Below, in pieces: positions 1-7,827 of a DNA stretch of 36,296 nt. The notes below the pieces were generated by a model. The model had not been told where the DNA came from and did no database searches. It saw nothing but the letters and a program-made list of their open reading frames with translations. Every line of letters begins with the position of its first letter. Within the stretch, counting starts at the first letter, position 1. A program made the translations under genes and the position numbers. Source of the DNA: an uncultured Muribaculaceae bacterium (GTDB lineage: Bacteria > Bacteroidota > Bacteroidia > Bacteroidales > Muribaculaceae); NCBI GenBank assembly GCA_905209725.1, contig CAJLTZ010000015.1, positions 1-36,296 of the forward strand, written 5' to 3'.

Positions 1-2
1 AC

Positions 3-809
3 GGCCATGTCTACGCTTTCGATTCCACAACCATAGATCTATGTCTGTCGGTGTTCGAATGGGCCAAGTTCCGTAAGCACAAGGGCGGCATCAAGATGCA
101 CACCCTCTATGATGTAGAAGCGCAAGTACCTGCTTTCGTGCATATTACCGAGGCAAAAGTCCACGATTCAAAAGCAATGCCGGAGATTCCGTATGAGAAC
201 GGCGCCCATTACATCTTCGACCGAGGCTACAACGATTTCGGCAATCTGTACACCATCCATCGTATCGGCGCTTTCTTTGTCGTCAGAGCGAAAACCAATG
301 TCAGATTCAGGCCCGAGACGTGGAAACGTAGACTTCCTCCGGACGTTGTCTCCGACTCTATCGGCTACTTCACGGTTTATAAAAGCGCCAAGGATTATCC
401 CGAAAAGCTCCGTAAGGTAGTCTGCATAGACCCTGAGGACGGCACCAGATACATCTTTCTGACCAACAATCTGACGGCTTCAGCCGAGACAATCGCCGAG
501 CTTTACCGCAACCGATGGAGCGTGGAGCTGTTCTTCAAATGGATCAAACAGCACCTGCGAATCAAGAAGTTCTGGGGTACATCCGAGAATGCAGTCCGTA
601 TCCAAATCTATTGTGCCATAATTACTTATTGCCTTGTGGCGATAGTGCAGCACGATATGAAACTGGAACGCAGCATCTACGAAGTCCTTCAGATACTTGG
701 AATATCGCTGACCGACAAGACCCATCTGCGCGATCTCTTTGACAAATCGAATTTCAAAAATGTCAATGTCCTCTGTGATTCAAGTGAACCGAATTTATTT
801 AATTTTTAA
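3..809 (+). CDS. IS4-family DDE transposase, 5' end outside window
   Basis: This is the catalytic C-terminal part of a cut-and-paste DDE transposase, which excises the IS and inserts it elsewhere. The reading frame is open from base 3, so the start lies upstream of the window; the ATG at 51 is internal. All three acidic positions can be placed. The first Asp is in FDSTTIDL at the very start. The second is in YIFDRGY, about 65 residues on. The Glu is in YRNRWSVELFFKWIK, which fits the IS4 signature Y-x2-R-x3-E-x6-K exactly. About 268 residues are visible, while family members usually have about 380-450. No frameshift or stop is seen before 809, so the copy could be functional if its 5' part is intact. 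Confidence 0.9.
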   Translation, partial: GHVYAFDSTTIDLCLSVFEWAKFRKHKGGIKMHTLYDVEAQVPAFVHITEAKVHDSKAMPEIPYENGAHYIFDRGYNDFGNLYTIHRIGAFFVVRAKTNVRFRPETWKRRLPPDVVSDSIGYFTVYKSAKDYPEKLRKVVCIDPEDGTRYIFLTNNLTASAETIAELYRNRWSVELFFKWIKQHLRIKKFWGTSENAVRIQIYCAIITYCLVAIVQHDMKLERSIYEVLQILGISLTDKTHLRDLFDKSNFKNVNVLCDSSEPNLFNF

Positions 810-810
810 C

Positions 811-833
811 ACTGTCCATTTTTAGTGGACAGT
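811..833. repeat. Palindrome at the right end of the IS4 element
   Basis: ACTGTCCA (811-818) and TGGACAGT (826-833) form a perfect 8-bp stem around a 7-nt loop, starting two bases after the transposase stop. No T-tract follows on either strand, so an intrinsic terminator is unlikely. It may be part of the IS terminus or block read-through between the convergent transposase and dnaE. Confidence 0.55.
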
Positions 834-882
834 AGTGATCTTGTATGATTATGTGTCAGCGGCGTTCGGCTTCAGTAAATTC

Positions 883-3800
883 TCAGTCCTTTTCCGTGGT
901 GACCTTGAATTTTACTTCGGATTCCGTAAGCAGGTCGAGCACCTCCTTATTTAGCGGAAACTTTTTGCGTGAACGCATCCGCAGGCACTGGCGCGTGTTG
1001 TAATCATTCATGTTGATTATAAGGGTGCCAGTGCGCGACTTGTCCTTAACCTGAAGCAGGGAGACAAGTTCATGCTGATTCTTATTGTTAACATCCACAT
1101 AGAGATTCAGCGTGTTGGCTATCTTCCCTTTTTTATTCTCCATCGGGGTAATCTCCTCGATGATTGTGTCGCAGCGCTCTGGATTGTAACGGCTTGGTGT
1201 ATAATTCAGAGAGATATAGATGGGTTCCCCCTCGATGAATTTGTTGAAATAGGCGTCATAGTTCTTGCCGAAGAGCCTGAACTCGGTCTTGCTGTTGAAG
1301 TCTTCGATTTCTATCACTCCAAACTCCTTGCCGTTGCGGGATATTTTTTTCGACACCTTGGTGACAAGACCGCCTAACGAAACATGTTCTCCCGGACGCT
1401 CCTTGTCGCGGAATTCATCGCAAGAAGTGTTGCAGCCATATGTAATCTCCATATAGTAGGGGTCGAGGGGATGGGCTGAAAGATACATCGTTATGAGTTC
1501 CTTCTCCTTTTCAAGGATTGCCATCTTGCTCCAGGGTTCCGCCTGGGGATATGGAGGCTTGTTGGTCTCGATTGGCTCGAGGTCTCCGAAAAGGCTAAGC
1601 TGCAGGGAATTCTTGTCGTTCTGGATGTTCTGGCCATATTTCACAAGCATATCGGCGAATGTGGTGTCGAACATCTGATACACATAGCATTCCCTTGGAT
1701 GGCCGAAGCAGTCGAAAGCGCCCGCCATTGCAAGGTTCTCTATGGCGCTGCGGTTGCAGGCCCCGAGATTCACTCGCTCCACAAAGTCATAGATATCTTT
1801 GAAGGGTCCGTTGGCATTGCGTTCAAGCAGGATTGCCTTCACTGCGTTCGCCCCGACACCCTTCACCGCGGTAAGGCCGAAACGGATCTCACCCTTCTTG
1901 TTTACGCCGAATTTCTCCGTGGACTCGTTGATGTCGGGCACCTTGACGGTGATTCCCATGCGTTTGCATTCGTCCATCACCTTGCGGAGTTTGTCGGCGG
2001 CGGTGACGTTCCGGCTCATCACGCCGGCCATGTATTCAGCCGGATAATGGGCCTTGAGATATGCTGTCTGGTAAGCCACCCAGGAATAGCATGTGGCATG
2101 GCTCTTATTGAAAGCATAGGAAGCGAACTTCTCCCAGTCGGCCCATATCTTATTGAGCACCTCCTCGGAGTGGCCGTTCTCCTGGCCCTGCGCCATAAAT
2201 TTCTTCTTCAACTTCTGCATCTTGTCAATCTGCTTCTTACCCATGGCCTTGCGGAGCATATCGCTCTCGCCTCGGGTGAAGTTGGCCAGCAGACGCGACA
2301 GGAGCATCACCTGTTCCTGATATACTGTTACGCCATAAGTCTCCTCCAGATATTGCTTCATGCAGGGGATGTCGTAAACGATCTCCTCCTCGCCATGCTT
2401 TCGTCGGATAAAGGAGGGGATATAGTCCATAGGCCCCGGGCGGTAGAGGGCGTTCATGGCGATGAGGTCCTCGAATTTGGAGGGCTGGAGGCTGCGGAGG
2501 GAGTTCTGCATTCCTGGCGACTCAAACTGGAAGGTAGATGTAGTGTTGCCCTTGCAATAGAGGTCGAAAGTGGCCGCGTCGTCGAGGGGAATATGGTCGA
2601 TGTCGAGGTCGATGTCGTGAGTATGCTTGATGTTGGCGAGTGTTTCCTTGATGATGGAGAGTGTCTTCAAGCCGAGGAAGTCCATCTTGATAAGTCCTGT
2701 GTCCTCGATGATGCTGCCCTCATACTGGGTTGTTATCACTTTTTCGCCATCGGCGTCGGTGGCCATTGACACGGGCACCCAGTCGGTGATGTCGTCGCGG
2801 CTAATGATCACGCCGCAGGCATGCACGCCGGTGTTGCGGATGTTGCCCTCAAGCTGCTCGGCATATTTCATCGTTTCGCGCACATTCTCAGCAGGATTCT
2901 GAGTTTCGGCCGCGAATTCCTTGCAATATTTGAGGCAGTTCTTGAAATTGATTTTCGGGGTCTTGCCATCCACGTCGGGCAGGCGGTCGGGCACAAGCCG
3001 CGCAAGCCTGTTGGCTTCCGCCACAGACACATCGAGCACTTTCGCCACATCCTTTATGGCCATCTTCGTGGCCATGGTGCCGAAGGTGATGATATGGGCC
3101 ACCTTCTCGGCGCCATATTTCTCAGTGACATATTTAAGCACCTCATAGCGGCCGTCGTCGTCGAAGTCTACGTCGATATCAGGAAGCGAGATTCGGTCTG
3201 GGTTGAGGAAACGTTCGAAGAGTAGGTCATATTTGATGGGGTCGATCTGCGTGATTCCGAGACAGTAGGCCGCCGCCGAACCGGCCGCCGAACCACGGCC
3301 CGGGCCGATGCTGACGCCGAGCTTGTTGCGCCCGGTGTTGATGAAGTCCTGCACGATGAGGAAGTAGCCCGGGAATCCCATCGTCTTCATGATGTAGAGT
3401 TCGAATTTCAATCGCTCCATCACATCTTCCGGTATCGGATCGCCGTAGCGTTCCTTGGCGCCGTCGAGCGTAAGTTTCTCGAGATAGTCAGCTTCGAATT
3501 TGATTCGGTAGAGTTTGTCGTAGCCCCCGAGACGCTCTATCTTTTTCTTCGCATCCTCTTCGGAGAGCACCACCTGTCCGTTCTCGTCGCGGGTAAACTC
3601 ATTGAAGAGGTCCTCCTCGGTGAGACGTGCGCGGTATTCCTCCTCTGTGCCGAATTCCTTCGGAATCTCGAAGAAGGGCATGATGGGGGCATGGTTGATG
3701 GTGTAGAATTCCACCTTGTCTAGAATCTCCTGTGTGGTGGCGATGGCTTCGGGAATATCCTTGAAGATGGCCTCCATCTCGTCGGGAGTCTTCAGCCATT

Positions 3801-4575
3801 CCTGTTTGGTGTAATGCAGTCGCGGCTCGGCGAATTTCTTCTGCATCGACACGCAGATGAGGCGGTCGTGTGCCTCGGCATCATTTTCGAAGGTGAAGTG
3901 CACGTCGTTGGTGGCTACTACCTTGATGCCGTATTTCTTGGCAAGTTTGAGCAATTCAACGTTTACCTTGCACTGCTCCTCATATACCTGCGTGTTGGCA
4001 TTCTCCTTGAATGTCTGATGGCGCTGAAGCTCAATATAATAGTCGTCGCCGAAAGTGTCCTTGTACCATTTCACATATTCGTCGGCGCGCTCCAGATCTC
4101 CGTTCAGAATCATCTGGGGCACCTCGCCGCCAAGACATGCCGAACACACTATGAGTCCCTCGCGGTGCTTCTCAAGTTCGGAATGGTCGGTGCGCGGTTT
4201 GTAATAGTAGCCGTCGGTCCAGGCCTTGCTTACGAGTTTCACAAGGTTGTGGTAGCCTTTCTGGTTTTTAGCCAGCACGATAAGATGGTAGCCATTGTCG
4301 CTCTTGTCTTTCTTATCATACATGCTTCCTTTGGCCACATACATCTCGCAACCGAGGATTGGCTTGAATTTCTCGCCATCCTCCTTGCCGGAATTCTTCT
4401 TTTCTACATAATTGAAGAACTCCTTGATACCGAACATATTGCCATGGTCGGTAAGGGCTATCCCATGCATGCCGTCAGCAATGGCCTTGTCCACAAGTTC
4501 GGGGATGCTGGCTTTGCCGTCGAGGAGGCTGTATTGGGAATGCACGTGAAGATGCGTGAATGGCTGGCTACTCAT
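883..4575 (-). CDS. dnaE: DNA polymerase III subunit alpha
   Basis: This is the catalytic subunit of the replicative polymerase, extending DNA 5' to 3' in the holoenzyme with the beta clamp. The 1230 residues match the long Bacteroidota form. A PHP domain starts at once with HLHVHSQYS (His8, His10, His12), a metal-ligand pattern largely lost in E. coli DnaE. The polymerase core has GPGRGSAAGS, the PDIDVDFDDD motif near residue 466 (two catalytic Asp) and MDFLGLKT near 631 (third Asp). YAFNKSHATCYS and, past residue 1000, an OB-fold-like stretch follow. The start is the ATG just before the PHP motif. It is transcribed alone from a promoter divergent from the FAD oxidoreductase, with a leader of about 70 nt. 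Its 3' end faces the IS4 transposase 73 nt away. Confidence 0.98.
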   Translation of the reverse strand: MSSQPFTHLHVHSQYSLLDGKASIPELVDKAIADGMHGIALTDHGNMFGIKEFFNYVEKKNSGKEDGEKFKPILGCEMYVAKGSMYDKKDKSDNGYHLIVLAKNQKGYHNLVKLVSKAWTDGYYYKPRTDHSELEKHREGLIVCSACLGGEVPQMILNGDLERADEYVKWYKDTFGDDYYIELQRHQTFKENANTQVYEEQCKVNVELLKLAKKYGIKVVATNDVHFTFENDAEAHDRLICVSMQKKFAEPRLHYTKQEWLKTPDEMEAIFKDIPEAIATTQEILDKVEFYTINHAPIMPFFEIPKEFGTEEEYRARLTEEDLFNEFTRDENGQVVLSEEDAKKKIERLGGYDKLYRIKFEADYLEKLTLDGAKERYGDPIPEDVMERLKFELYIMKTMGFPGYFLIVQDFINTGRNKLGVSIGPGRGSAAGSAAAYCLGITQIDPIKYDLLFERFLNPDRISLPDIDVDFDDDGRYEVLKYVTEKYGAEKVAHIITFGTMATKMAIKDVAKVLDVSVAEANRLARLVPDRLPDVDGKTPKINFKNCLKYCKEFAAETQNPAENVRETMKYAEQLEGNIRNTGVHACGVIISRDDITDWVPVSMATDADGEKVITTQYEGSIIEDTGLIKMDFLGLKTLSIIKETLANIKHTHDIDLDIDHIPLDDAATFDLYCKGNTTSTFQFESPGMQNSLRSLQPSKFEDLIAMNALYRPGPMDYIPSFIRRKHGEEEIVYDIPCMKQYLEETYGVTVYQEQVMLLSRLLANFTRGESDMLRKAMGKKQIDKMQKLKKKFMAQGQENGHSEEVLNKIWADWEKFASYAFNKSHATCYSWVAYQTAYLKAHYPAEYMAGVMSRNVTAADKLRKVMDECKRMGITVKVPDINESTEKFGVNKKGEIRFGLTAVKGVGANAVKAILLERNANGPFKDIYDFVERVNLGACNRSAIENLAMAGAFDCFGHPRECYVYQMFDTTFADMLVKYGQNIQNDKNSLQLSLFGDLEPIETNKPPYPQAEPWSKMAILEKEKELITMYLSAHPLDPYYMEITYGCNTSCDEFRDKERPGEHVSLGGLVTKVSKKISRNGKEFGVIEIEDFNSKTEFRLFGKNYDAYFNKFIEGEPIYISLNYTPSRYNPERCDTIIEEITPMENKKGKIANTLNLYVDVNNKNQHELVSLLQVKDKSRTGTLIINMNDYNTRQCLRMRSRKKFPLNKEVLDLLTESEVKFKVTTEKD

Positions 4576-4652
4576 TTATATATATTTGGTCTTAGATGCT
4601 GATGTTTAGGGCATTGGGATGCCTGCGTGGCTACAGGGGCGCAAATGCTATG

Positions 4653-4683
4653 CAAATTTAAGAAAACATTTCTACTTTTGCAA
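4653..4683 (-). promoter_or_regulatory. dnaE promoter, Bacteroidota type
   Basis: On the minus strand a -7 element TAAATTTG (4660-4653) lies 20 nt from TTG (4683-4681). This fits the Bacteroidota primary-sigma consensus and would start transcription about 70 nt before the dnaE ATG. It overlaps the divergent promoter region of the FAD oxidoreductase. Confidence 0.6.
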
Positions 4684-4708
4684 CTCCCAATTTTTATTGC
4701 TACTTTTG
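4677..4708 (+). promoter_or_regulatory. Promoter of the FAD oxidoreductase gene
   Basis: TTTG (4677-4680), a 20-nt spacer and TAnnTTTG (TACTTTTG, 4701-4708) match the Bacteroidota consensus exactly. The -33 TTTG lies inside another TACTTTTG (4673-4680), so the sequence holds two copies 28 bp apart. Transcription would start near 4715, about 54 nt before the ATG at 4769. Confidence 0.7.
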
Positions 4709-4768
4709 CATCGGGATTTGGGAATCGACTTATGAAGGGCTTATCCCTCACAAACTACTCTCAGAAAA

Positions 4769-6334
4769 ATGCAGGATGTAATATTACGGGTTTCGCCGAA
4801 GGTGGCTGCGAGTCGCCGGAATGTGGAGAGGGAGATTGCCCGCACATTGAAAATAAAGCCGGAGGAGATTCGCGACTTGCGGATTATTAAACGCTCCATC
4901 GACGCCCGCAAACGTGCTGTGGTGGTGAATCTTACAGTCCGTGTGGCCACCGGTCCGGATACTGAAGTCGAACCGATCGTGCGCCCTGTGGCATTCTCGC
5001 CTGTGCCTTCCGACGCCCCTGTGATGGTGATTGTGGGTGCCGGCCCCGGCGGACTGTTTGCCGCGTTGAAGGCCGTCACTCTCGGAATCAAGCCCGTGGT
5101 GCTGGAGCGTGGTCGCGATGTAGACTCCCGCCGAATCGACCTTGCCAATATAAGTCGCCTCGGCCGCATAAATCCCCATAGCAATTACGCTTTCGGAGAG
5201 GGTGGGGCGGGTGCATATAGCGATGGCAAACTCTTCACCCGCAGCAAGAAAAGAGGCAGCGTGGAGGAGGTGCTTCAGCTCCTCGTGCAGCACGGCGCTT
5301 CCCCTGATATCCTCATCGACGCCCATCCACACATCGGCAGCGACCGTCTGCCCCATGTGATAAAGGCCATGCGCCAGACTATTATCGAAAACGGCGGTGA
5401 GGTTCACTTCGAGACGCTCGTCGACAAGATTCGGTTTTGCGACGGCAAAGCCGTGGGGGTGGAATGCGGAGAAAAATTCTACGGCGGCGATGCGGTGCTC
5501 CTCGCTACAGGTCACTCGGCTCACGACACTTTCCGCCGGTTGCACGAGTCAGGTGTAGCCCTCGAACCCAAAGGCCTCGCGATGGGCGTTCGACTCGAAC
5601 ATCCGCAGCATCTCATTGACCAACTGCAGTATCACTCGCGTGAAGGTCGTGGAAAATATCTTCCTGCAGCTGAATACAGTTATGTTACACAGGTTGACGG
5701 CCGAGGTGTATATTCCTTCTGCATGTGTCCCGGTGGGGTAGTGGTGCCGGCCGGGAGCGCCGATAACGAACTGGTGGTCAACGGTATGTCCGCGTCAGGA
5801 CGTTCCGGCCGATGGGCAAATTCGGGAATGGTGGTGGAAATCCGTCCCGGAGATTTTCCGGAATTTGAGGGGGCCGGCGATTTAAGTATGTTGGAATTGC
5901 AGGAGAATCTGGAGCATCGCTTCTTTGAGAAATCCGGAAATTCAATCAATGCCCCGGCACAGCGCATGGAGGACTTCACTATATATAAGGAGTCGGACAC
6001 CCTTCCCGCCACATCCTATGCGCCCGGTATTCATTCTGCGGATTTTCATCATCTGCTGCCTGAATTTATAGCCGAGCGTCTGCGCAAAGGATTCATTGAC
6101 TTCGGGCGGAAGTGTCCCGGATTCCTTACAAACGATGCCATTCTCATTGGGCTGGAATCACGCACCTCCTCACCGGTGCGCGTCACGCGTAGCCGGGACA
6201 CGCTTGAGTCGGTGTCGCATCCGAGGCTTTATCCCGTAGGGGAGGGCGCGGGCTATGCAGGGGGAATCGTGTCAGCCGCCATCGACGGCATGCGCGCAGT
6301 GGAAGCTTTCCATGCAAACCTTATTCAAAACTGA
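4769..6334 (+). CDS. FAD-dependent dehydrogenase, COG2509 family
   Basis: A predicted soluble flavoprotein of 521 residues. The substrate is unknown for this widespread family, annotated as uncharacterised FAD-dependent dehydrogenase. Residues 1-80 form a small N-terminal domain rich in Arg/Lys and typical of COG2509 (VILRVSPKVAAS onward). The Rossmann dinucleotide-binding motif VIVGAGPGG has its glycines at 90, 92 and 95, followed by the FAD-ribose Glu/Arg stretch VVLERGRDV. YAFGEGGAGAYSDGKL and the C-terminal YPVGEGAGYAGGIVSAAIDGM, near residue 490, complete the flavin site. The ATG at 4769 is kept because the promoter ends 60 nt before it and the first residues match the family start. It is followed by tsaB after 57 nt of AT-rich repeats. 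Family assignment is firm, function unknown. Confidence 0.93.
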   Translation: MQDVILRVSPKVAASRRNVEREIARTLKIKPEEIRDLRIIKRSIDARKRAVVVNLTVRVATGPDTEVEPIVRPVAFSPVPSDAPVMVIVGAGPGGLFAALKAVTLGIKPVVLERGRDVDSRRIDLANISRLGRINPHSNYAFGEGGAGAYSDGKLFTRSKKRGSVEEVLQLLVQHGASPDILIDAHPHIGSDRLPHVIKAMRQTIIENGGEVHFETLVDKIRFCDGKAVGVECGEKFYGGDAVLLATGHSAHDTFRRLHESGVALEPKGLAMGVRLEHPQHLIDQLQYHSREGRGKYLPAAEYSYVTQVDGRGVYSFCMCPGGVVVPAGSADNELVVNGMSASGRSGRWANSGMVVEIRPGDFPEFEGAGDLSMLELQENLEHRFFEKSGNSINAPAQRMEDFTIYKESDTLPATSYAPGIHSADFHHLLPEFIAERLRKGFIDFGRKCPGFLTNDAILIGLESRTSSPVRVTRSRDTLESVSHPRLYPVGEGAGYAGGIVSAAIDGMRAVEAFHANLIQN

Positions 6335-6360
6335 ATTCAAAATTAGAATCTCAGCGACCA

Positions 6361-6384
6361 ATTCAAAATTCAAAATTCAAAATT
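6361..6384. repeat. Heptanucleotide tandem array (ATTCAAA)
   Basis: Three exact tandem copies of the 7-mer ATTCAAA plus ATT lie in the 57-nt gap between the FAD oxidoreductase and tsaB. Two looser copies lie nearby at 6323-6344. The same heptamer recurs in intergenic gaps near 29507, 30000 and 35065. Confidence 0.85.
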
Positions 6385-6391
6385 ATATAAA

Positions 6392-7090
6392 GTGTCTACA
6401 ATCTTAAATATAGAGACGTCGGGAAAAATCTGCAGCGTGGCAATCACACGCGACGGATGTCTGGAATATCAGTTAGATAATGCTGAGGGGATGCAGCACG
6501 CCAACAAACTTGCGCCCTTCGTGGAGCGATGTATGGAGGAACTCACGCGCAAGGAGCAGAAACTTGATGCTGTGGCAGTAAGTATCGGCCCCGGCAGTTA
6601 TACGGGTCTGCGTATCGGGCTTTCGCTTGCCAAAGGACTTGCTTTCAGCCTCGACGTTCCACTGATCGGGGTGGACACGCTCAAGATTCTGGCAGTAAAG
6701 GCCATGTTCCGCAGCATGGACTGGCAGGGCGATGAGATTCTTGTGCCGATGATTGATGCGAGAAGAATGGAAGTTTTTACAGCGGCCTATGATTTCGCGC
6801 TCAATCCGGTAATCGCTCCTGGCCCGATGATCATCACTCCGGAATCCTTCAGCTCGCTTGCCGGCCGGAAAGTAATCTTTATGGGCGATGGTGCTGCCAA
6901 GACAAAAGATGTGATCAAACTCGAAAATGCGGAATGGATTGCCGACCTGAATCCAATGGCTAAGGATATGCTGGCACTATCTGAGAAAGCTTTCCGGGAA
7001 AATGACTTCCTCGACCTTGCCTACAGCACGCCATCATATTTGAAAGAATATCAGACCACTACGCCTAAAAATCCTCTAAAAACGCTGTAG
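6392..7090 (+). CDS. tsaB: tRNA threonylcarbamoyladenosine biosynthesis protein TsaB
   Basis: TsaB is the non-catalytic partner that pairs with TsaD (and TsaE) to transfer threonylcarbamoyl to A37 of ANN-decoding tRNAs in the cytoplasm. The 232 residues match the family. The N-terminal ILNIETSGKICSVAI is the first ASKHA strand pair; the hallmark SIGPGSYTGLRIGLSLAKGLA follows near residue 70, and VPMIDARRMEVFTAAY near 115. The start is GTG at 6392: no ATG is available before the conserved N-terminus and an AT-rich repeat array ends 7 nt upstream. No promoter is visible in the gap, so it may be cotranscribed with the FAD oxidoreductase. The tRNA-Gln unit follows. Confidence 0.95.
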   Translation: MSTILNIETSGKICSVAITRDGCLEYQLDNAEGMQHANKLAPFVERCMEELTRKEQKLDAVAVSIGPGSYTGLRIGLSLAKGLAFSLDVPLIGVDTLKILAVKAMFRSMDWQGDEILVPMIDARRMEVFTAAYDFALNPVIAPGPMIITPESFSSLAGRKVIFMGDGAAKTKDVIKLENAEWIADLNPMAKDMLALSEKAFRENDFLDLAYSTPSYLKEYQTTTPKNPLKTL

Positions 7091-7147
7091 TGTCGGGGAA
7101 ATGAGACAGATTTTTTTTAAAAAAATTTAAAAATTTTTCATTGAAAA

Positions 7148-7179
7148 TTTGCAGGATTAAAAAAAAGGTTGTAATTTTG
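7148..7179 (+). promoter_or_regulatory. Promoter of tRNA-Gln
   Basis: TTTG (7148-7151), 20 nt, then TAATTTTG (7172-7179) is an exact Bacteroidota promoter. Transcription would begin around 7186, giving a leader of about 45 nt before the tRNA. The upstream 30 bases are almost pure A/T, like an UP-type stimulatory sequence. Confidence 0.75.
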
Positions 7180-7230
7180 CATCGTCTTAAGGGAAGAGAC
7201 CCAAAGACAGTGAGAAATCACGAAAAAAAT

Positions 7231-7301
7231 TGCCTTGTGGTGTAATGGTAGCACACCGGATTCTGGTTCCGTTTGTGAGAGTTCGAGTCTTTCCAAGGCA
7301 A
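7231..7301 (+). tRNA. tRNA-Gln (anticodon CUG)
   Basis: A complete cloverleaf of 71 nt. The acceptor stem TGCCTTG/CAAGGCA pairs 7 bp. The D stem is GTGT/GCAC. The anticodon stem CCGGA/TCCGT encloses the loop TTCTGGT with CTG at 7263-7265, which reads CAG Gln codons. The T arm GAGAG/CTTTC has the loop TTCGAGT. The discriminator is A and no CCA is encoded. The outermost anticodon-stem pair (27-43) is a C-U mismatch. The gene stands alone with its own promoter and terminator. Confidence 0.95.
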
Positions 7302-7309
7302 CATCAAAA

Positions 7310-7341
7310 GGAGACATCTTCAAAGGATGCCTCCTTTTTTT
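7310..7341 (+). terminator. Intrinsic terminator after tRNA-Gln
   Basis: GGAGACATC (7310-7318) pairs with GATGCCTCC (7326-7334) through one A-C mismatch around a 7-nt loop, followed directly by seven T. It lies 8 nt after the tRNA end. Confidence 0.9.
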
Positions 7342-7659
7342 ATGCTGAATTATCCGGCTTAGGAAGCTAACAGCCTCAACGGCCCTTGGCCGGCGACACA
7401 CAATCTTCGACGGCTCAGATGGACTATTAAGAGAAGACCGCAGACATACCAGGAAATTCATGCCAGCTACTTAGAGATAATCCGAACGGGAGGCTTCCAA
7501 GAAATCCATATGAGGCTTTGTGAGAGCTTAGGCAGGCGGCGTTGGAAGAATGGCCAATGAAAATAAATGGAAAATGGGGGAATGTCGATAAATTATATAT
7601 AATCACTATTATGTTAAATAGAATCTTCTTTTGCCGCTTTTTGGGTGCAGATTAAAAGC
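7342..7659. other. Intergenic stretch without recognisable gene
   Basis: About 320 bases between the tRNA terminator and the uvrA terminator. Short open frames here resemble no family I know and overlap the tRNA in one case. I see no integrase, no repeat of the tRNA 3' end that would mark an attachment site, and no convincing promoter. A small GC-rich inverted repeat occurs near 7381-7394 (GGCCCTTGGCC). Confidence 0.5.
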
Positions 7660-7694
7660 AGCAGAGCCCTCGGCATCTCGCCGAAGGCTCTGCT
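7660..7694 (-). terminator. Probable uvrA terminator
   Basis: A 13-bp stem with one mismatch (AGCAGAGCC...TCGG against CCGA...GGCTCTGCT) and a 7-nt loop. On the minus strand it is followed by TTTTAAT. It lies about 115 nt downstream of the uvrA stop, after the degenerate 27-bp repeats. Confidence 0.75.
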
Positions 7695-7720
7695 ATATTA
7701 AAATCTAAACTTTATGAGAA

Positions 7721-7827
7721 TTCTATTTTACCTAATCTCCCTTAAGATTCCATTTTATCCAATCTTTTGGGAGTTTGATTTTTCCAATCTCTCTTGGAGA
7801 TTTGGTTTTATCCGATCTCGGCGCGGA
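7721..7827 (-). repeat. Degenerate 27-bp tandem repeats overlapping the uvrA stop
   Basis: Four consecutive units of 27, 27, 26 and 27 bp (7721-7747, 7748-7774, 7775-7800, 7801-7827) share a pattern which on the minus strand reads roughly GAGATYGGATAAAA plus a variable part. The first unit in transcription order contains the last UvrA codons and the TAA stop. The other three lie in the 3' untranslated region and carry the same stop-like TAA or a variant. The pattern was aligned by eye. Confidence 0.7.

Larger units (their letters stand above)
1..833 (+). mobile_element. IS4-family insertion sequence, right part only
   Basis: The element enters from outside the window and seems to end just after the transposase stop, where a perfect 8-bp inverted repeat (ACTGTCCA/TGGACAGT, 811-833) lies 50 bp from the end of dnaE. 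The left end is not visible, so the terminal inverted repeats and target duplication cannot be confirmed. The exact right boundary is inferred; it could lie several bases beyond 833. The element converges on dnaE without reaching its coding region. Confidence 0.7.

Noticed and set aside
1699..2769. Long plus-strand open frame (356 codons) opposite dnaE
   Set aside because: It mirrors dnaE codons, has no domain and no promoter. It is a shadow of a long GC-biased gene. The same holds for the plus-strand frame at 3814-4602.
7231..7301. tRNA-Gln as an integration site for a mobile element
   Set aside because: No integrase gene and no second copy of the tRNA 3' end are visible downstream.
7138..7461. 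Minus-strand open frame of 107 codons across the tRNA
   Set aside because: It runs through a complete tRNA and its terminator and has no recognisable protein content.
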